Shown: positions 1 to 9,799 of the stretch, piece by piece
Position numbering within the stretch: position 1 is the first letter of the stretch
Layout: each line of letters opens with the position of its first letter
Source: CAVQFO01 sp963711725
GTDB lineage: Bacteria > Pseudomonadota > Gammaproteobacteria > Nitrococcales > Aquisalimonadaceae
Assembly (NCBI GenBank): GCA_963711725.1
Contig: CAVQFO010000018.1
Span: forward strand, 210,049 to 274,048
Length of the DNA: 64,000 bases
Direction: 5' to 3'
Notes under the pieces: model-generated
Databases searched by the model: none
What the model saw: the letters and a program-made list of their open reading frames with translations, nothing else
What the model was told of the DNA's origin: nothing
Translations under genes and position numbers: made by a program

Positions 1-452
1 GCGGCCTTCACGGATGAAATCGACGCGGCGTTCGAGCGCTACCCTAAGGTACCGAGCAGCGCCGTTACGCTCGAGATTACGGAACGCGCGGCTCTGTCCG
101 ATCTGGATCGAGTCTGCGAGGTTTTGGATAGGCTTCGATCGCGAGGGCTGCGTATCGCGCTGGACGACTTCGGGACGGGCCACGCAGCCCTGACCCACTT
201 GCAGGTCCTCCCCCTGGATTACTTGAAGTTGGACCGCAGTTTTGTTACGGACCTCGATAGCGATCCCGCGCGATTCGCCATAGCCAAAGGCCTGCTGACC
301 ACGGCAAAAGGGCTGGGGCTGGGGTGGTCGCGGAGGGCGTGGAACAACCCGGAGAGGCGGTGACGCTGGCGGAACTGGAATGCGGCATCGCTCAGGGATA
401 CTACTTTGCGCGGCCGATGCCTCGGTCGGACTTCGAGGCATGGTGCCGGTGA
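1..452 (+). pseudogene. EAL-domain c-di-GMP phosphodiesterase, C-terminal part, frameshifted
   Basis: The gene enters from the left edge, so only the C-terminal half of the EAL domain is visible. Frame 1 gives the LEITE, DDFGTG and LKLDRSFV motifs typical of c-di-GMP phosphodiesterases. Near 313-326, in a G-rich tract, the reading moves to frame 3, where VVAEGVEQ, GIAQGYYFARPMP and the stop at 450-452 follow. Adding one G would restore the expected LGLGVVAEGVE. All conserved motifs survive on both sides, so this is either a recent single-base deletion or a sequence error. N-terminal domains lie outside the window. Confidence 0.85.
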
Positions 453-517
453 ATACGGCTCCCGAATGGAGCGCGAGGCATAGGACTCGGGCGAGGGCCC
501 GGCGAGGAGATGATGGA

Positions 518-1489
518 ATGCGTGCTTGGTTGATCGACGAGACGAACAAGAGCCTGCAGTTGGGCGAAGTGGAGACGCCGCGGCCGGGGCCGACGGAGAT
601 TCGCGTGCGTGTGGAAGCGGCGGGGGTGAATCGGGCCGACCTGCTGCAGGTGCAGGGGGCATATCCGCCGCCGTTTGGCACCGATCCCCGGATTCCCGGG
701 CTGGAATATGCCGGTGTTGTGGATGAGGTTGGTGACCGCGTGCAACTGTTCGCTCCGGGAGATCGGGTCATGGGCTTGGTTCCAGGAGCCGCCTATGCGG
801 AGTTCGTGGTGACCAACGAGCGCGAAGCGATCCGGGTCCCGGAGGGCCTGGATGCCTTGCAGGCCGCCGCCGTGCCGGAAGACTTCATGACCGCCTATCG
901 CGCGCTTTATCTGGAAGGGGGGCTGCAGCCCGGTGAATGGGCGCTGGTGCGTCCGTGTACGTCCGGTGTGGGTCTGGCCGCCATCCAGTTGATTCACGCA
1001 TTTGGCGGGCGCAGCGTCGGCACCAGCCGTTCCGCCCAACGAATTGAAGGCGCCCGCGAGCAAGGCATGGACGTGGCTTGCCTGGATGGGGAGGGTGCGC
1101 TGCCCCAGCGGGTTCGTGACGCAACGGGAGGCGGTGTCGCGGTGGCACTGGAGATGCTGGGCGGAAAAGCCTTGGCGGACAGCCTGAGTTCGCTGCGTAC
1201 GGACGGCCGATTGGTGCTGGTCGGCCTCTTGGCGGGGCGGAGCGCGGAACTGGACTTGGGTGCGGTGCTTTTCCGGCGTCTCGGGCTCAAGGCGATGACC
1301 ATGCGGGCCCAGCCGCCGGAGGAGCGAATCCGTGTTGCGAGGTTGTTCAGCGACCGCGTGGTGCCGCTTTTCGACAGCGAGAGGCTGCGGCCTCTGGTAT
1401 CGCTCACATTCGGTTTCGACGATACGCCACAGGCTCACGCAGCCATGGCGGATAACCAACACCTGGGAAAGATTGTCATCGGGTTCTAG
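518..1489 (+). CDS. NAD(P)H:quinone oxidoreductase, zinc-independent MDR family (PIG3-like)
   Basis: A 323-residue medium-chain dehydrogenase/reductase that probably reduces quinones with NADPH in the cytoplasm. The N-terminal GroES-like part has AGVNRADLLQVQGAYPPP (about residues 35-52), characteristic of the PIG3/quinone oxidoreductase branch, and the nucleotide-binding fold starts near residue 148 (TSGVGLAAIQ). The Zn-binding cysteines of alcohol dehydrogenases are absent. ATG 518 was chosen because AGGAG lies 8 bases upstream; the open frame extends further 5' without homology. The substrate is not predictable from sequence. Confidence 0.88.
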   Translation: MRAWLIDETNKSLQLGEVETPRPGPTEIRVRVEAAGVNRADLLQVQGAYPPPFGTDPRIPGLEYAGVVDEVGDRVQLFAPGDRVMGLVPGAAYAEFVVTNEREAIRVPEGLDALQAAAVPEDFMTAYRALYLEGGLQPGEWALVRPCTSGVGLAAIQLIHAFGGRSVGTSRSAQRIEGAREQGMDVACLDGEGALPQRVRDATGGGVAVALEMLGGKALADSLSSLRTDGRLVLVGLLAGRSAELDLGAVLFRRLGLKAMTMRAQPPEERIRVARLFSDRVVPLFDSERLRPLVSLTFGFDDTPQAHAAMADNQHLGKIVIGF

Positions 1490-1610
1490 AGAGTCCTTTG
1501 GTTCGTGCGCGCAGCAGGGGTGATCGAATTCGACCTCTCGCCGCCCTGGCGTCAGCTCGCCCGGTCTATTAGCATTCGCTGTCGAACTTCAGAGGCGATT
1601 CGGAGGAGCC

Positions 1611-2378
1611 GTGCCCATCGGCGCCACGCGGGGTCATTCAAGGCGTTCCATCAACCAGACGGGCGAACCGCCAAGGCGGTTACGTGGGGTAGCCCTGCTG
1701 TGTGCCGCCATGTTCACGGTGTTCGCGCCGCACTGCTTTGCGGCTGCGGTGGCCGACACGATGCACCAGCGGGTGCGCCCGTGTTTGGCGTGCCACACCG
1801 GGCAGAGCATCCAGATGGAATCCGGTTACGTGCCTCGGATTCGGGGTAAACCGGCCGGATATCTCTTCAATCAGCTTGTGAATTTCCGTGAAGGCCGTCG
1901 TGCCAACGCGGCGATGTCGATCATGGTCGGCCATCTCTCCGACGACTACCTGGCGGAAATGGCGCGATTCTTCTCCGAGATCCAAACGGCATATCCCCGG
2001 CCCGCGACTGCTGCGGCGGACGCCAAGGTTCAAGCGCGCGGGCGGGAATTGGTGCGACATGGCGACTCCGGTTTGAAGGTGCCGGCCTGCCAGGCCTGTC
2101 ACGGCGAGCGCCTGACCGGGGTGCTGCCCAATACCCCAAGCCTCCTGGGCTTGCCGCGGGACTACCTGATGGCTCAATTGGGCGCCTGGCGCGTGGGTTC
2201 GCGGCGTGCTGCGCAGCCGGATTGCATGCGCAAGATCGCCCGACGGCTGCGGGAAACGGATATCCAGGCCGTTGCGGCCTGGCTGGCCTCGCGGCCAACC
2301 CCCAAGGATACCCGGCCCCGCAAGACCCCGGTTCCAAACCCACCGCTCGCCTGCGGCAGTGTGCCGATCCCGGAGTGA
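1611..2378 (+). CDS. Diheme cytochrome c, c4-like, exported
   Basis: A 255-residue periplasmic electron carrier. A hydrophobic signal segment (about residues 26-46) is followed by two heme-attachment motifs, CLACH (58-62) and CQACH (160-164), spaced as in the two-domain cytochrome c4 family. The GTG at 1611 is preceded by GGAGGA, which fixes the start. Its stop overlaps the ATG of the next cytochrome gene by one base (TGATG), so the two are translationally coupled and probably pass electrons to each other or to a terminal oxidase. The electron donor is unknown. Confidence 0.85.
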   Translation: MPIGATRGHSRRSINQTGEPPRRLRGVALLCAAMFTVFAPHCFAAAVADTMHQRVRPCLACHTGQSIQMESGYVPRIRGKPAGYLFNQLVNFREGRRANAAMSIMVGHLSDDYLAEMARFFSEIQTAYPRPATAAADAKVQARGRELVRHGDSGLKVPACQACHGERLTGVLPNTPSLLGLPRDYLMAQLGAWRVGSRRAAQPDCMRKIARRLRETDIQAVAAWLASRPTPKDTRPRKTPVPNPPLACGSVPIPE

Positions 2379-3603
2379 TGACCATGGGCAGAAAAGCAGT
2401 GCTGAACCTGGTGTGGGGCTTGGTCTTTGTGCTTCTGGTTTCCGTCGGAGGGGCGGCGCGCGCGGCCTCGCCGGACGTATTGCCCGGGGGCGCTATCTTG
2501 CGAGGGTCGGAAACTGCGCCGGTTGCCACACCGCGCCCGGCGGCCGGGACTTCGCCGGCGGTCTCACCTTGTCGAGCCCTTTCGGGATTTTTCACACACC
2601 GAATATCACCCCGGACGCCGACACCGGCATCGGGGCATGGACGGAGGAGGACTTTTGGCGGGCGCTCCATTTCGGTAAACGTCCGGATGGTTCGCCGATG
2701 TACCCCGCTTGTCCTTATCCGAATTACACCCGGGTGCGGCGCGGCGACATGGACGCAATATTCGCGTACCTCAGGTCCGTGCCCCCGGTGCGGAAAACAA
2801 ATTCGCCGCCCGACCTGAGCTTTCCCGCTTCGGTGAGATCGTTCGTGAGTGTCTGGCAGGCGCTGTTCTTCGATCCCGGTGTGTACGTACCGCAGTCGGA
2901 CCGCGGAATCCGTTGGAACCGAGGCGCTTATCTGGTGAACGGCCTGGCTCATTGTGCCGCTTGCCACGCGGCGCGCAACGCCTTGGGTGCGACCCGGGAA
3001 GGGGCGGACGTGCCGGGGCAAACGGTTCACGGATGGTACGCCCCCAGCCTTCATTCTCCTCACGAGGCGGGCCTGCAAGAGTGGAAGCCCGGGAAGGCGG
3101 CCCGGTTCCTGCTGACCGGTCGGGCCGGCGCGGCCCGGGCCAATGGTCCCATGGCAGACGTGATCTATCAGAGCCTGCAATACCTTGCGGAGAATGACGC
3201 CCAGGCAATGGCGGTTTACCTGAATGGCTTGGAGGACGGCGAGGTCGACCCCCCGCGTCATCCGGTTCCGGTGGACAAGCCCGAGGCGGAACGGCTGACG
3301 CGTCTCGGCCGATCGATCTACGAGGACAATTGCCAGGAATGCCATGGCGCGGCGGGGGAGGGCAGCGTGGCCGCTCCGGCCTTGGCGGGGAATCGGGCAG
3401 TCACGCTGGAGGACCCGACAAACATGCTGCGCATGATTCGTGAGGGTGGATATCCGCCGAGCACCGGGGGGAATCCGAGGCCTTTCGGAATGCCGCCCTT
3501 CTACGGCCTTACGGATCGTGAGATTGCGGCCGTCGCGACCTTCATTCGGGGAAGCTGGGGGAATGACGGCTCGCCGGTGTCCACGGCCGATTCGAGTCGA
3601 TAG
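2378..3603 (+). pseudogene. Triheme membrane cytochrome c (alcohol dehydrogenase cytochrome-subunit type), frameshifted
   Basis: The start at ATG 2378 (or 2384) gives a clear signal peptide (KAVLNLVWGLVFVLLVSVGG, then an ARAAS cleavage region). Just after it, near 2481-2490 in a C/G-rich run, the frame changes and the remaining ~370 residues read on with three heme motifs, CAGCH, CAACH and CQECH. That spacing matches the triheme cytochrome subunits of periplasmic alcohol, aldehyde and gluconate dehydrogenases. One extra base at the break restores a continuous DVLARGRYLARVGNCAGCH. No partner dehydrogenase gene is next to it. Either a one-base error or a recent lesion. Confidence 0.8.
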
Positions 3604-3735
3604 AGACAGAACCGGCCTTACGCTGAGTCTGTCCCCATGCACCGGCGCACGGGCCTGGTGACCGCCGGGGTATCTGACTGGCCCGGGCCCGAGGTAGACT
3701 GCGGGACGTGTCGTGTTTGGCGGGAGGTAGGGCTG

Positions 3736-4764
3736 ATGCGCTGGCAGAACAAGCCGGAAGGCTCGACCTGGGGCGACTTCGGGCCCGACGATGAGCGCGG
3801 AAGAATCAATCTGCTGACCCGGGAGAAGGTGCTCCAAGGGGTCCGGGAGGTTCGCGAGGGCCGCTCATTCTGCCTGAGCCTTCCGCTGGACTACCCGGGC
3901 GGCAATGATCTGATGCCGCTACGATTCCCTCCGCGTTACTTCGCTTCCTCCCGCAAGGGCCGTAGAAATTTCAACTTCGCCATGGAGCAGATGAACGAGG
4001 CGTTTACCGATGTGGTGAGCGACGACGCGGTGCTGCTCTATACCCAGTACTCCACCCAGTGGGACAGCCTGGCCCATGTGGGCAGCCATTTCGACGCGGA
4101 CGGCGATGGCCATGCCGAACCGCTCTACTACAACGGCTGGCGCGCGGGAGAGGACGTTGTCGGTCCCGCCGAAGGCGAGGGCGAGGAAGGGTTGGTCGAG
4201 GGCAGCTACGCTCATCGCCTGGGTATCGCGCGGATGGCCGAGAGCGGGGTGCAGGGACGGGGCGTAATGATCGACCTGCAGCGTCACTGCGGTGAAGAAC
4301 GGGTGCTCGTGGACTTTGACCGGTTGACCGAGATCTGCCGGGCCGACGGCGTGGAAGTGGAGCAGGGCGATATGGTGTGCCTATACACCGGCTTCGCCGA
4401 TGTGGTGCTGGAGATGAACAAGCAGCCCGACAAGGAGCGTCTCCACAGTGCGTGCGCGGTACTCGACGGCCGCGACGACCGGGTTCTCAAATGGATCACC
4501 GATACCGGGCTCAGCGTCCTGATTGCCGACAATTTCGCAGTGGAGGCCTACCCGGCGCGCCCGGGCGAAGGGCGTTGCGCCGCCTTGCCGCTGCACGAGC
4601 ACTGCCTGTTCAAGCTTGGTGTACACCTGGGGGAGCTTTGGTTTCTGACCGAGCTCGCGCAATGGCTCCGCGAACACCACCGCAGCCGATTTCTGCTGAC
4701 GGCACCGCCGTTGCGCCTGCCCGGCGCAGTCGGTTCGCCGACCACGCCGGTGGCCACGGTCTGA
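3736..4764 (+). CDS. Cyclase-family metal-dependent hydrolase (kynurenine formamidase-like fold)
   Basis: A 342-residue member of the putative cyclase family that includes bacterial kynurenine formamidase. Evidence is the WDSLAHVGSHFDADGDG stretch, a variant of the metal-binding HxGTHxDxP signature, together with the N-terminal WGDFGPDDERGRINLLT and the C-terminal CLFKLGVHLGELWFL. The ATG at 3736 has GGGAGG just upstream. The length suits the longer proteobacterial branch rather than the ~210-residue formamidases. No tryptophan-degradation genes are nearby, so the substrate is unknown. Confidence 0.82.
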   Translation: MRWQNKPEGSTWGDFGPDDERGRINLLTREKVLQGVREVREGRSFCLSLPLDYPGGNDLMPLRFPPRYFASSRKGRRNFNFAMEQMNEAFTDVVSDDAVLLYTQYSTQWDSLAHVGSHFDADGDGHAEPLYYNGWRAGEDVVGPAEGEGEEGLVEGSYAHRLGIARMAESGVQGRGVMIDLQRHCGEERVLVDFDRLTEICRADGVEVEQGDMVCLYTGFADVVLEMNKQPDKERLHSACAVLDGRDDRVLKWITDTGLSVLIADNFAVEAYPARPGEGRCAALPLHEHCLFKLGVHLGELWFLTELAQWLREHHRSRFLLTAPPLRLPGAVGSPTTPVATV

Positions 4765-4791
4765 GGTGCAACGCCCGGGCGCTGCTGGTCC

Positions 4792-6522
4792 CTACTGAAG
4801 ATCCAGTCCCAATCCCGCCGTGGTCAGGCCCATAAACAGGCCTCCCCATTCCCGCCCGGATATCATGACCGGTACCGACAGGTTGAACATGACCTGGCCG
4901 GTATCGCGGACGTAACTGGTGAGCAGGAAGCGCCCGCCCCGGTGATCGATCTTGCGCCGTTCGAAGAACCGCATGTTGCGGCTCTTCACGAGATCAACCT
5001 TGGGATCGCCGGTGGGAGGTTGGGAGAACTCCGACAAGTGGACCGCCACGAAGCCTTCGTTGTCCAGGGGCAGGCAGTAGGGTGAACCCTCCACGCCTTC
5101 CCGCCAGCTGTCCACCATCCGCTGGCACGCCTCTCGAAAGGGCCTGGCGTAGCTCACGTCGAATTTCGGCGGGTTGGTTTCCGGGATTGGCCGGTAGTCC
5201 CGGTCGAACATGTTTACGCCGCCGGCCATCAAATCCCGAATAACGCCGGCAAGATCGTCCCGGCGTTGTTCCGCGATCTCCAGCACGTGCTCGAGACGGC
5301 CTCGGCCGATCCGGAACTGGCAGAGCTTTTCCAGGGCATCGTCCGTCGCGACCCGCAGGTCGTCGCCCTGGGCCAACGACTGTTTCATGTCTTCCCGGAT
5401 GTCCGTGCCCAACTGGCGGATCTCCGTGCTTCGGCTGTGAACTTCCCGATTGGTGACCGAGAGTTGCTCGACTGCGGAGCCGACCCGCAGCAGATCGTCA
5501 TGGGTGGATGTGAAGCTGTGGATCATGCTCTGGAACTGTTCGGACGAGGCATCCACCGCCCTTCGGGCATTGTCGGACCGGGCGATCATGGTGCGCGTGC
5601 CGTCGGCGGTTTGCGAGACGGCCTCCGACATTTCCGCGATCAGTCCGCCGATCTGATCGGCGGCGCCCCGGACTTTTCCCGCCAAGCCGCGAACCTCCTC
5701 GGCGACAACTGCGAAACCCAGGCCCTTCTCGCCGGCGCGGGCTGCCTCGATGGCCGCGTTCAAGGCCAGCATGTTGGTTTGGGAGGCAAAGCCTTGAACG
5801 GTGGACAGGATCTGGCCGATGTTTTCCGAGCTGCTTTCAAGGCGCTGCACCGTCTCGGTAAAGCCGGCCATCATCTTGGACACTTCGCCGATCCCCGCGG
5901 CCGCGGTTTGCAGGTCGGACAACGACTTGTGGGCAATCTCCAGATTGCGCGAGTTGATTTCGGCAATGGTGTTGGCCCGCTGGGACAGTTCTTCGATAGC
6001 GGTGGCGGTCTCGTCGCTGGAGGTGAATATCAGTTCCGAGTACTCCTCCTGGCGGGCGGCGTGCTGGTGGGCCCGCTCCGTGACCTGCCGCGTTCGTGGC
6101 GGAGGCAAAGGCGACCTTGGTGACTGTGGGTGCGCAAGTCTTCCAGCGCCACGCGCAGGCGTTCCAGGAACTGATTGAACAGGCCGGCGACGCGACGCCC
6201 CTCCACGGTGCCTCGGCTGGGGAGTTCTCCGGCCAAGTCCGCTTGTCCGGCGTCGCCACCGCCCAGGGTGCGAAGCAGATCGTCCAGCGTGGCGTAGGGT
6301 GACAACTGCTGTTTGACGGCCAAAGGCGTAAGGGCCGCGGCCGCCAGACCCAGGCCGGCGGCCAGCCACGGCAGTTCGTTGGTGTTTGCGGCGGCAACCA
6401 GCGCCGCCGCCAGCACACACGTCAGTCCAAGGGCGGCGCTCGCCCAGCTGCGTTGCAGCCAGGCGAGTCGAGTGCGTCGGACGCCCGTGGGTTGAGCTCG
6501 GGGAAGTGCTATGGTCCAACAT
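4792..6522 (-). pseudogene. Methyl-accepting chemotaxis protein with C-terminal Cache-like sensor, frameshifted
   Basis: A chemoreceptor read on the minus strand. Two adjacent membrane segments lie at the N-terminus with almost no periplasmic loop. The signalling hairpin has the conserved tip GFASQTNMLALNAAIEAARA. A C-terminal domain of about 130 residues (HLSEFSQPPTGDPKVDL, NMRFFERRKID, SYVRDTGQVM, WGGLFMG) resembles the cytoplasmic Cache-type module at the end of some receptors. The frame breaks once or twice at about 6100-6150, between LEDLRTHS and RQVTERAHQHA, and another shift near 6490-6510 is needed if the start is ATG 6522, which has GGGAGG upstream. An alternative start is ATG 6557. 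Confidence 0.78.
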
Positions 6523-6543
6523 GAGCGGGTTCCCTCCCGATTA

Positions 6544-7764
6544 CTACTTCGCGGCATTGGTATTCTTTATATACGGACAGGTGCTGTCTGCCAGCCCGCC
6601 GAACGCGTCTTCGCCCGGTATGACCTTGACCACCTTGTAGTAATCGCCCCAGCCGTGGGACTCGGACGGGCTCTTGACCTTGACCAGATACATGTCATGA
6701 ACCATCAGCCCGTCTTCGCGCAGGTGGCCGTTGTGAGTGAAGATGTCGTTCACGGGCATTTGCCGCATCTTCGCGATCACGGTTTTGGGATCGTCGGAGC
6801 CGGTGGCTTCAACCGCCTTCAGGTATTGCGTCACCACGGAATAGATGCCGGCGTAAAACATGGAGCCGTTCTCGCCGGCCCGTTCCTGGTAGCGTTCCGT
6901 CCAGGCCTTGCTCTCCGGGGTTCGGTTTGAAACCCAGCCGGTCACGTATTCAAGGCCGCTGGTGACGTACAGTCCGAGAGAGCGGATAACGTCCCGCGTG
7001 ATGAGCAGCCCGGCGATCCGCTGGCCGCCCTGCATAAGCCCCAGTTCATAGGCATCGCGCAGAGCGGTTTTGGCATCGTCGCCGGCATCCGCGAACGCGA
7101 TCACCTGCGCGCCGGAGCGTTGGGCCTCAATCAGTTGTGCGCTGAAGTTTCGGCCCTTGAAGGGGTGCAGGGCGTGGCCGAGCACGGTGCCACCGTTGGC
7201 CTTGACCACGCCGGAAGCCTCTTTCTCCAGGAGGTGGCCGAAGATGTAGTCCACAGTGACGAAAAACCATTTCTTGCCGCCCTGCTTGGTTATGGCGGAG
7301 GCAGTGCCGGCGGCCAGGGCGTGGGTGTCATAGACCCAGTGGACGCCGATGGGGGAGCAGTACTTGCCGGTCAGGCTCGACGACGCCGATCCGGTTTGCA
7401 TGGTCAGGATGTTATGAGCCTTGGCATACATTTGGAGCGGGATCGCCACGTTGGATCCGATCATCCCGAGGAAGGCATCCGCATGCACGTTCTTGTCCAG
7501 GTCTTACGCCTCCTTCATGGCCACTTTCGGGTCCAGTTTATGATCACGCACGATCAGGCGGATTTTCTTTCCCCGGACGGTACCGCCAAAGTCCTCGATC
7601 GCCATTTCCGCGGCGATAATGGATCCCTGGCCGACAGCGCTGTAAATGCTGGAAAGATCGGTCAGTAGCGCAATGCGGACTTCGTCATTGGAAATCTGGG
7701 CGAACGAGTGGGTAGCGGGCAGCAATACGAGCAGGGCCAGGAACAACAGCCGGAGTCGGTTCAT
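6544..7764 (-). pseudogene. ABC transporter periplasmic substrate-binding protein (branched-chain amino acid/amide type), in-frame stop
   Basis: The minus-strand ATG at 7764 has a strong GGAGGGAG site and encodes a signal peptide (LLFLALLVLLPATHSFAQ) and the N-terminal lobe of a LivK/UrtA-type binding protein (IALLTDLSSIYSAVGQG, IRLIVRDHKLDP). A TAA at 7504-7506 interrupts the frame after residue 86; the same frame continues with the rest of the family (GMIGSNVAIPLQ, YIFGHLLEKEASGVVKANGG, LREDGLMVHDMYLVKVK) to 6544. Unlike the other disrupted genes here the break is a nonsense codon. No permease or ATPase genes are adjacent. The ligand is not predictable. Confidence 0.82.
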
Positions 7765-8356
7765 TTTTTTCTCCCTCCGCGCAATGTGGATTCGTTATAA
7801 GCGCCGGATTCGTTATCTGGTTTCTTCTGAACAGCTCCTCGTCCGACCGATAGTTGGTGATCGTTCGAGAGATACGGGCGGTCAATCCCCCGTATGCATT
7901 CGAACCTACTCCAATTTTTTCGAATGAAAAGCGGAAGGCGAGTCCGCACAGCGGAACTCGGGATTATGAAGGCGTTCCGGATGCAGAACTCGTAGATGGT
8001 GTCATTAGTTATTAAGAGTGCATGGGTAATCAGTGTGTAACAAAAATCATGAGCGTTCAGTCAGGTAATGGAGTCGGGCCCCGGTTTCGATCGAAAACCA
8101 GTCGTGACGAGCTGGAAACGCATTCCGCAGAGCGGTATTTAGCGAAAAATCGGCATCACTTGCGAAGGAGTCGGTCGCAGGAGCCAGCGCTTTTCGACGC
8201 CGGTCACCAGCGCGGCAGAGGCTGTAGATCTGGGCGCGTCCGTGAATAGATCAGCGTCTCCCTAGGGTATCGCCGGGTCTTCGAGGAGAGACCGCCACGT
8301 TGGGCTAGGGAAGGGTATACCATTGGGGTTCCATCGTATTAAGAAGGCTATGATTC
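7765..8356. other. 592-base non-coding interval, lower GC than its surroundings
   Basis: No convincing gene. Composition is visibly richer in A/T than the flanks, as expected for promoter DNA of the two divergent genes. It holds one half of the CTAG-flanked element family (8231-8265). Short open frames here have no ribosome site or recognisable sequence. Confidence 0.5.
8231..8265 (-). repeat. Single end of the CTAG-flanked inverted-repeat element
   Basis: The sequence reads GCGCGTCCGTGAATAGATCA then GCGTCTCC and the flank CTAG (8262-8265). It matches the right-hand end of the complete copies at 10164-10219 and 42335-42611. I find no matching left end within about 200 bases, so this is a solo end or a decayed copy. 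Confidence 0.75.
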
Positions 8357-8668
8357 ATGCTCATCACTTTTCGAACCCAAGCCTACGGAGACGTCACCAT
8401 GTTCGGTGACGTGGCGCTAAGGCTGATTGGCCTTATGGGGCACAGCGAGACCGTGCCGGGCGCCATTAAGTCGGAGGATATTCCGGAAGCGCTCCGCAAG
8501 CTCAAGGCGGCGGTGGCGCAACAACCCGAGCCCCAAGAGGGGGATGCCGAAGCCGGCGAGGAAGATGATCAACAGGACCGTGTCGGCCTGGCGCGCAGGG
8601 CCTATCCGTTGATTCAGCAGCTGGAAGCCGCGGAGAAGGCAGACTGTGACGTGCTCTGGGACAAGTAG
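8357..8668 (+). CDS. DUF1840-family protein
   Basis: A 103-residue acidic cytoplasmic protein of the DUF1840 family, a small proteobacterial family of unknown function. The N-terminus MLITFRTQAYGDVTMFGDVA and the run ALRLIGLMGHSETVPGAI are typical; the middle is a low-complexity acidic linker (GDAEAGEEDDQQD), and the C-terminal helix contains ARRAYPLIQQLEAAEKA. AAGAAGG lies upstream. An alternative in-frame ATG is not available between here and the element at 8262, so the start is fairly safe. No neighbour suggests a role. Confidence 0.8.
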   Translation: MLITFRTQAYGDVTMFGDVALRLIGLMGHSETVPGAIKSEDIPEALRKLKAAVAQQPEPQEGDAEAGEEDDQQDRVGLARRAYPLIQQLEAAEKADCDVLWDK

Positions 8669-8682
8669 AAATTAGCGCGCAG

Positions 8683-9546
8683 TCAGCGAAGTTTTGGCGC
8701 CGCGCGGCCACTGGATAGCAGGTCCTGGATAACTTCCGAATGGCGGTCGCCTCGGGATGTGCTCTCTGCGTCGAAGACGGAGGTGATGGTCAAGGTTCGG
8801 CTGGCCAGTGGCGTGACCTCGTCGTCCATGGCGAAAACGTCGACGCGGTAGGCGCCGGGAGTCCAACCCTGGGAAGGCGCAAGCCAGACGTAGGGGTCCG
8901 ATTCCTCCAATGAGAAATTGCGTACCATCAGCAGTTCGCCGGTGGTCAGGTTCTGCCATTTGACCATGACTTCGCCAGCCGGTCGATCCGCGTTCATGTG
9001 GGCGAAGATCGGGCTGTGTTTTGGCACCTCGGCGCTTTGGCCGATCATGCGGGTGCCGTAGATCGGGGAAGTTGAGAAATACAAGGTGGAGATTCTGGGG
9101 TCGGAATCACTGATCCCGCCATCCTGATCCAGCAGAATCCCCGCCATTCGCTTTGAGAAAGCGCGAACGTCGTGGACCTTGTCGAGTCCCGCCTTGTCGA
9201 ACAGATAAAGCCACTGCGTCTTGAGGAAGTCCGGCGGCAGGGTGTCGATGCGCTTGAGCAATTCCGGATAAGTCAACGACGAGACGCCGGGAAGAATGAG
9301 CTTTGCCAGCTGGCTGCTGAGCGCGGCGTTTCGTGCATTGAGTTCCGCAATCCGGCGATTGGCCTCCGCAAGCTGTCGCGCCTGATCCCGGCCAGTGGCG
9401 TCCAGCGGTGGTTCCGGGCGGCAGGCGAGGGTGTGAAGGTCGTGGGGGGCGAGGGTGGTGCCGTCGGGCAGACGGGCGGCATGAAGCCAGTAGCCACCGG
9501 CGAGGCCGATAACAAGAAACATGCCGCCGATAATCCCGGATTTCAT
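8683..9546 (-). CDS. Hypothetical membrane-anchored protein with coiled coil
   Basis: I do not recognise this 287-residue protein. It begins with an uncleaved-looking signal anchor (IIGGMFLVIGLAGGYWLHAA), followed by a proline-rich stretch and a short coiled coil (ARQLAEANRRIAELNARNAA). The remaining ~200 residues look like a periplasmic β-rich domain (EVMVKWQNLTTGELLMVRNF, GWTPGAYRVDVFAMDDEV), similar in style to a receptor or carbohydrate-binding fold. ATG 9546 was chosen because the anchor begins there. Its 3' end faces the DUF1840 gene with a 14-base gap. Confidence 0.6.
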   Translation of the reverse strand: MKSGIIGGMFLVIGLAGGYWLHAARLPDGTTLAPHDLHTLACRPEPPLDATGRDQARQLAEANRRIAELNARNAALSSQLAKLILPGVSSLTYPELLKRIDTLPPDFLKTQWLYLFDKAGLDKVHDVRAFSKRMAGILLDQDGGISDSDPRISTLYFSTSPIYGTRMIGQSAEVPKHSPIFAHMNADRPAGEVMVKWQNLTTGELLMVRNFSLEESDPYVWLAPSQGWTPGAYRVDVFAMDDEVTPLASRTLTITSVFDAESTSRGDRHSEVIQDLLSSGRAAPKLR

Positions 9547-9604
9547 GTCCGCGCCGCCCCTGTTCTGGCCTCGTTCAAGCGATGCTCTCCTGATCCGCCG
9601 GTGG

Positions 9605-9799
9605 CTAGTCGCATTCTCCGCTGGCGCCACACAAATCCTTGGTTGCGTAACAATAGTCCGCGCTATCGCAGGAGTAGGGATGATCGGAGTCGCAGCGCCC
9701 GACATCGGTCTGATCTTCGCAGTCATTGCTGCCGCCGGCGCAGCCCTGAAGCCCGATAATGGAAAAACCGATAGCGAATAGAAGAAACGCCTTCTTCAT
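9605..9799 (-). CDS. Small cysteine-rich lipoprotein
   Basis: A 64-residue secreted lipoprotein. The signal peptide MKKAFLLFAIGFSIIG ends in the lipobox LQGC. The mature part of about 45 residues has the lipidated Cys and six more cysteines in an acidic background (NDC, GRC, YSC, YC, LC, EC), enough for three disulfides. ATG 9799 starts at the signal peptide; the longer open frame upstream is arginine-rich and unlikely. Located 58 bases upstream of the membrane-anchored hypothetical on the same strand, so they may be cotranscribed. I know of no family name for it. Confidence 0.65.
   Translation of the reverse strand: MKKAFLLFAIGFSIIGLQGCAGGSNDCEDQTDVGRCDSDHPYSCDSADYCYATKDLCGASGECD

Noticed and set aside
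7504..7506. Recoding of the in-frame stop in the ABC binding protein
   Set aside because: The codon is TAA; selenocysteine uses UGA, and no structure or second start was seen.
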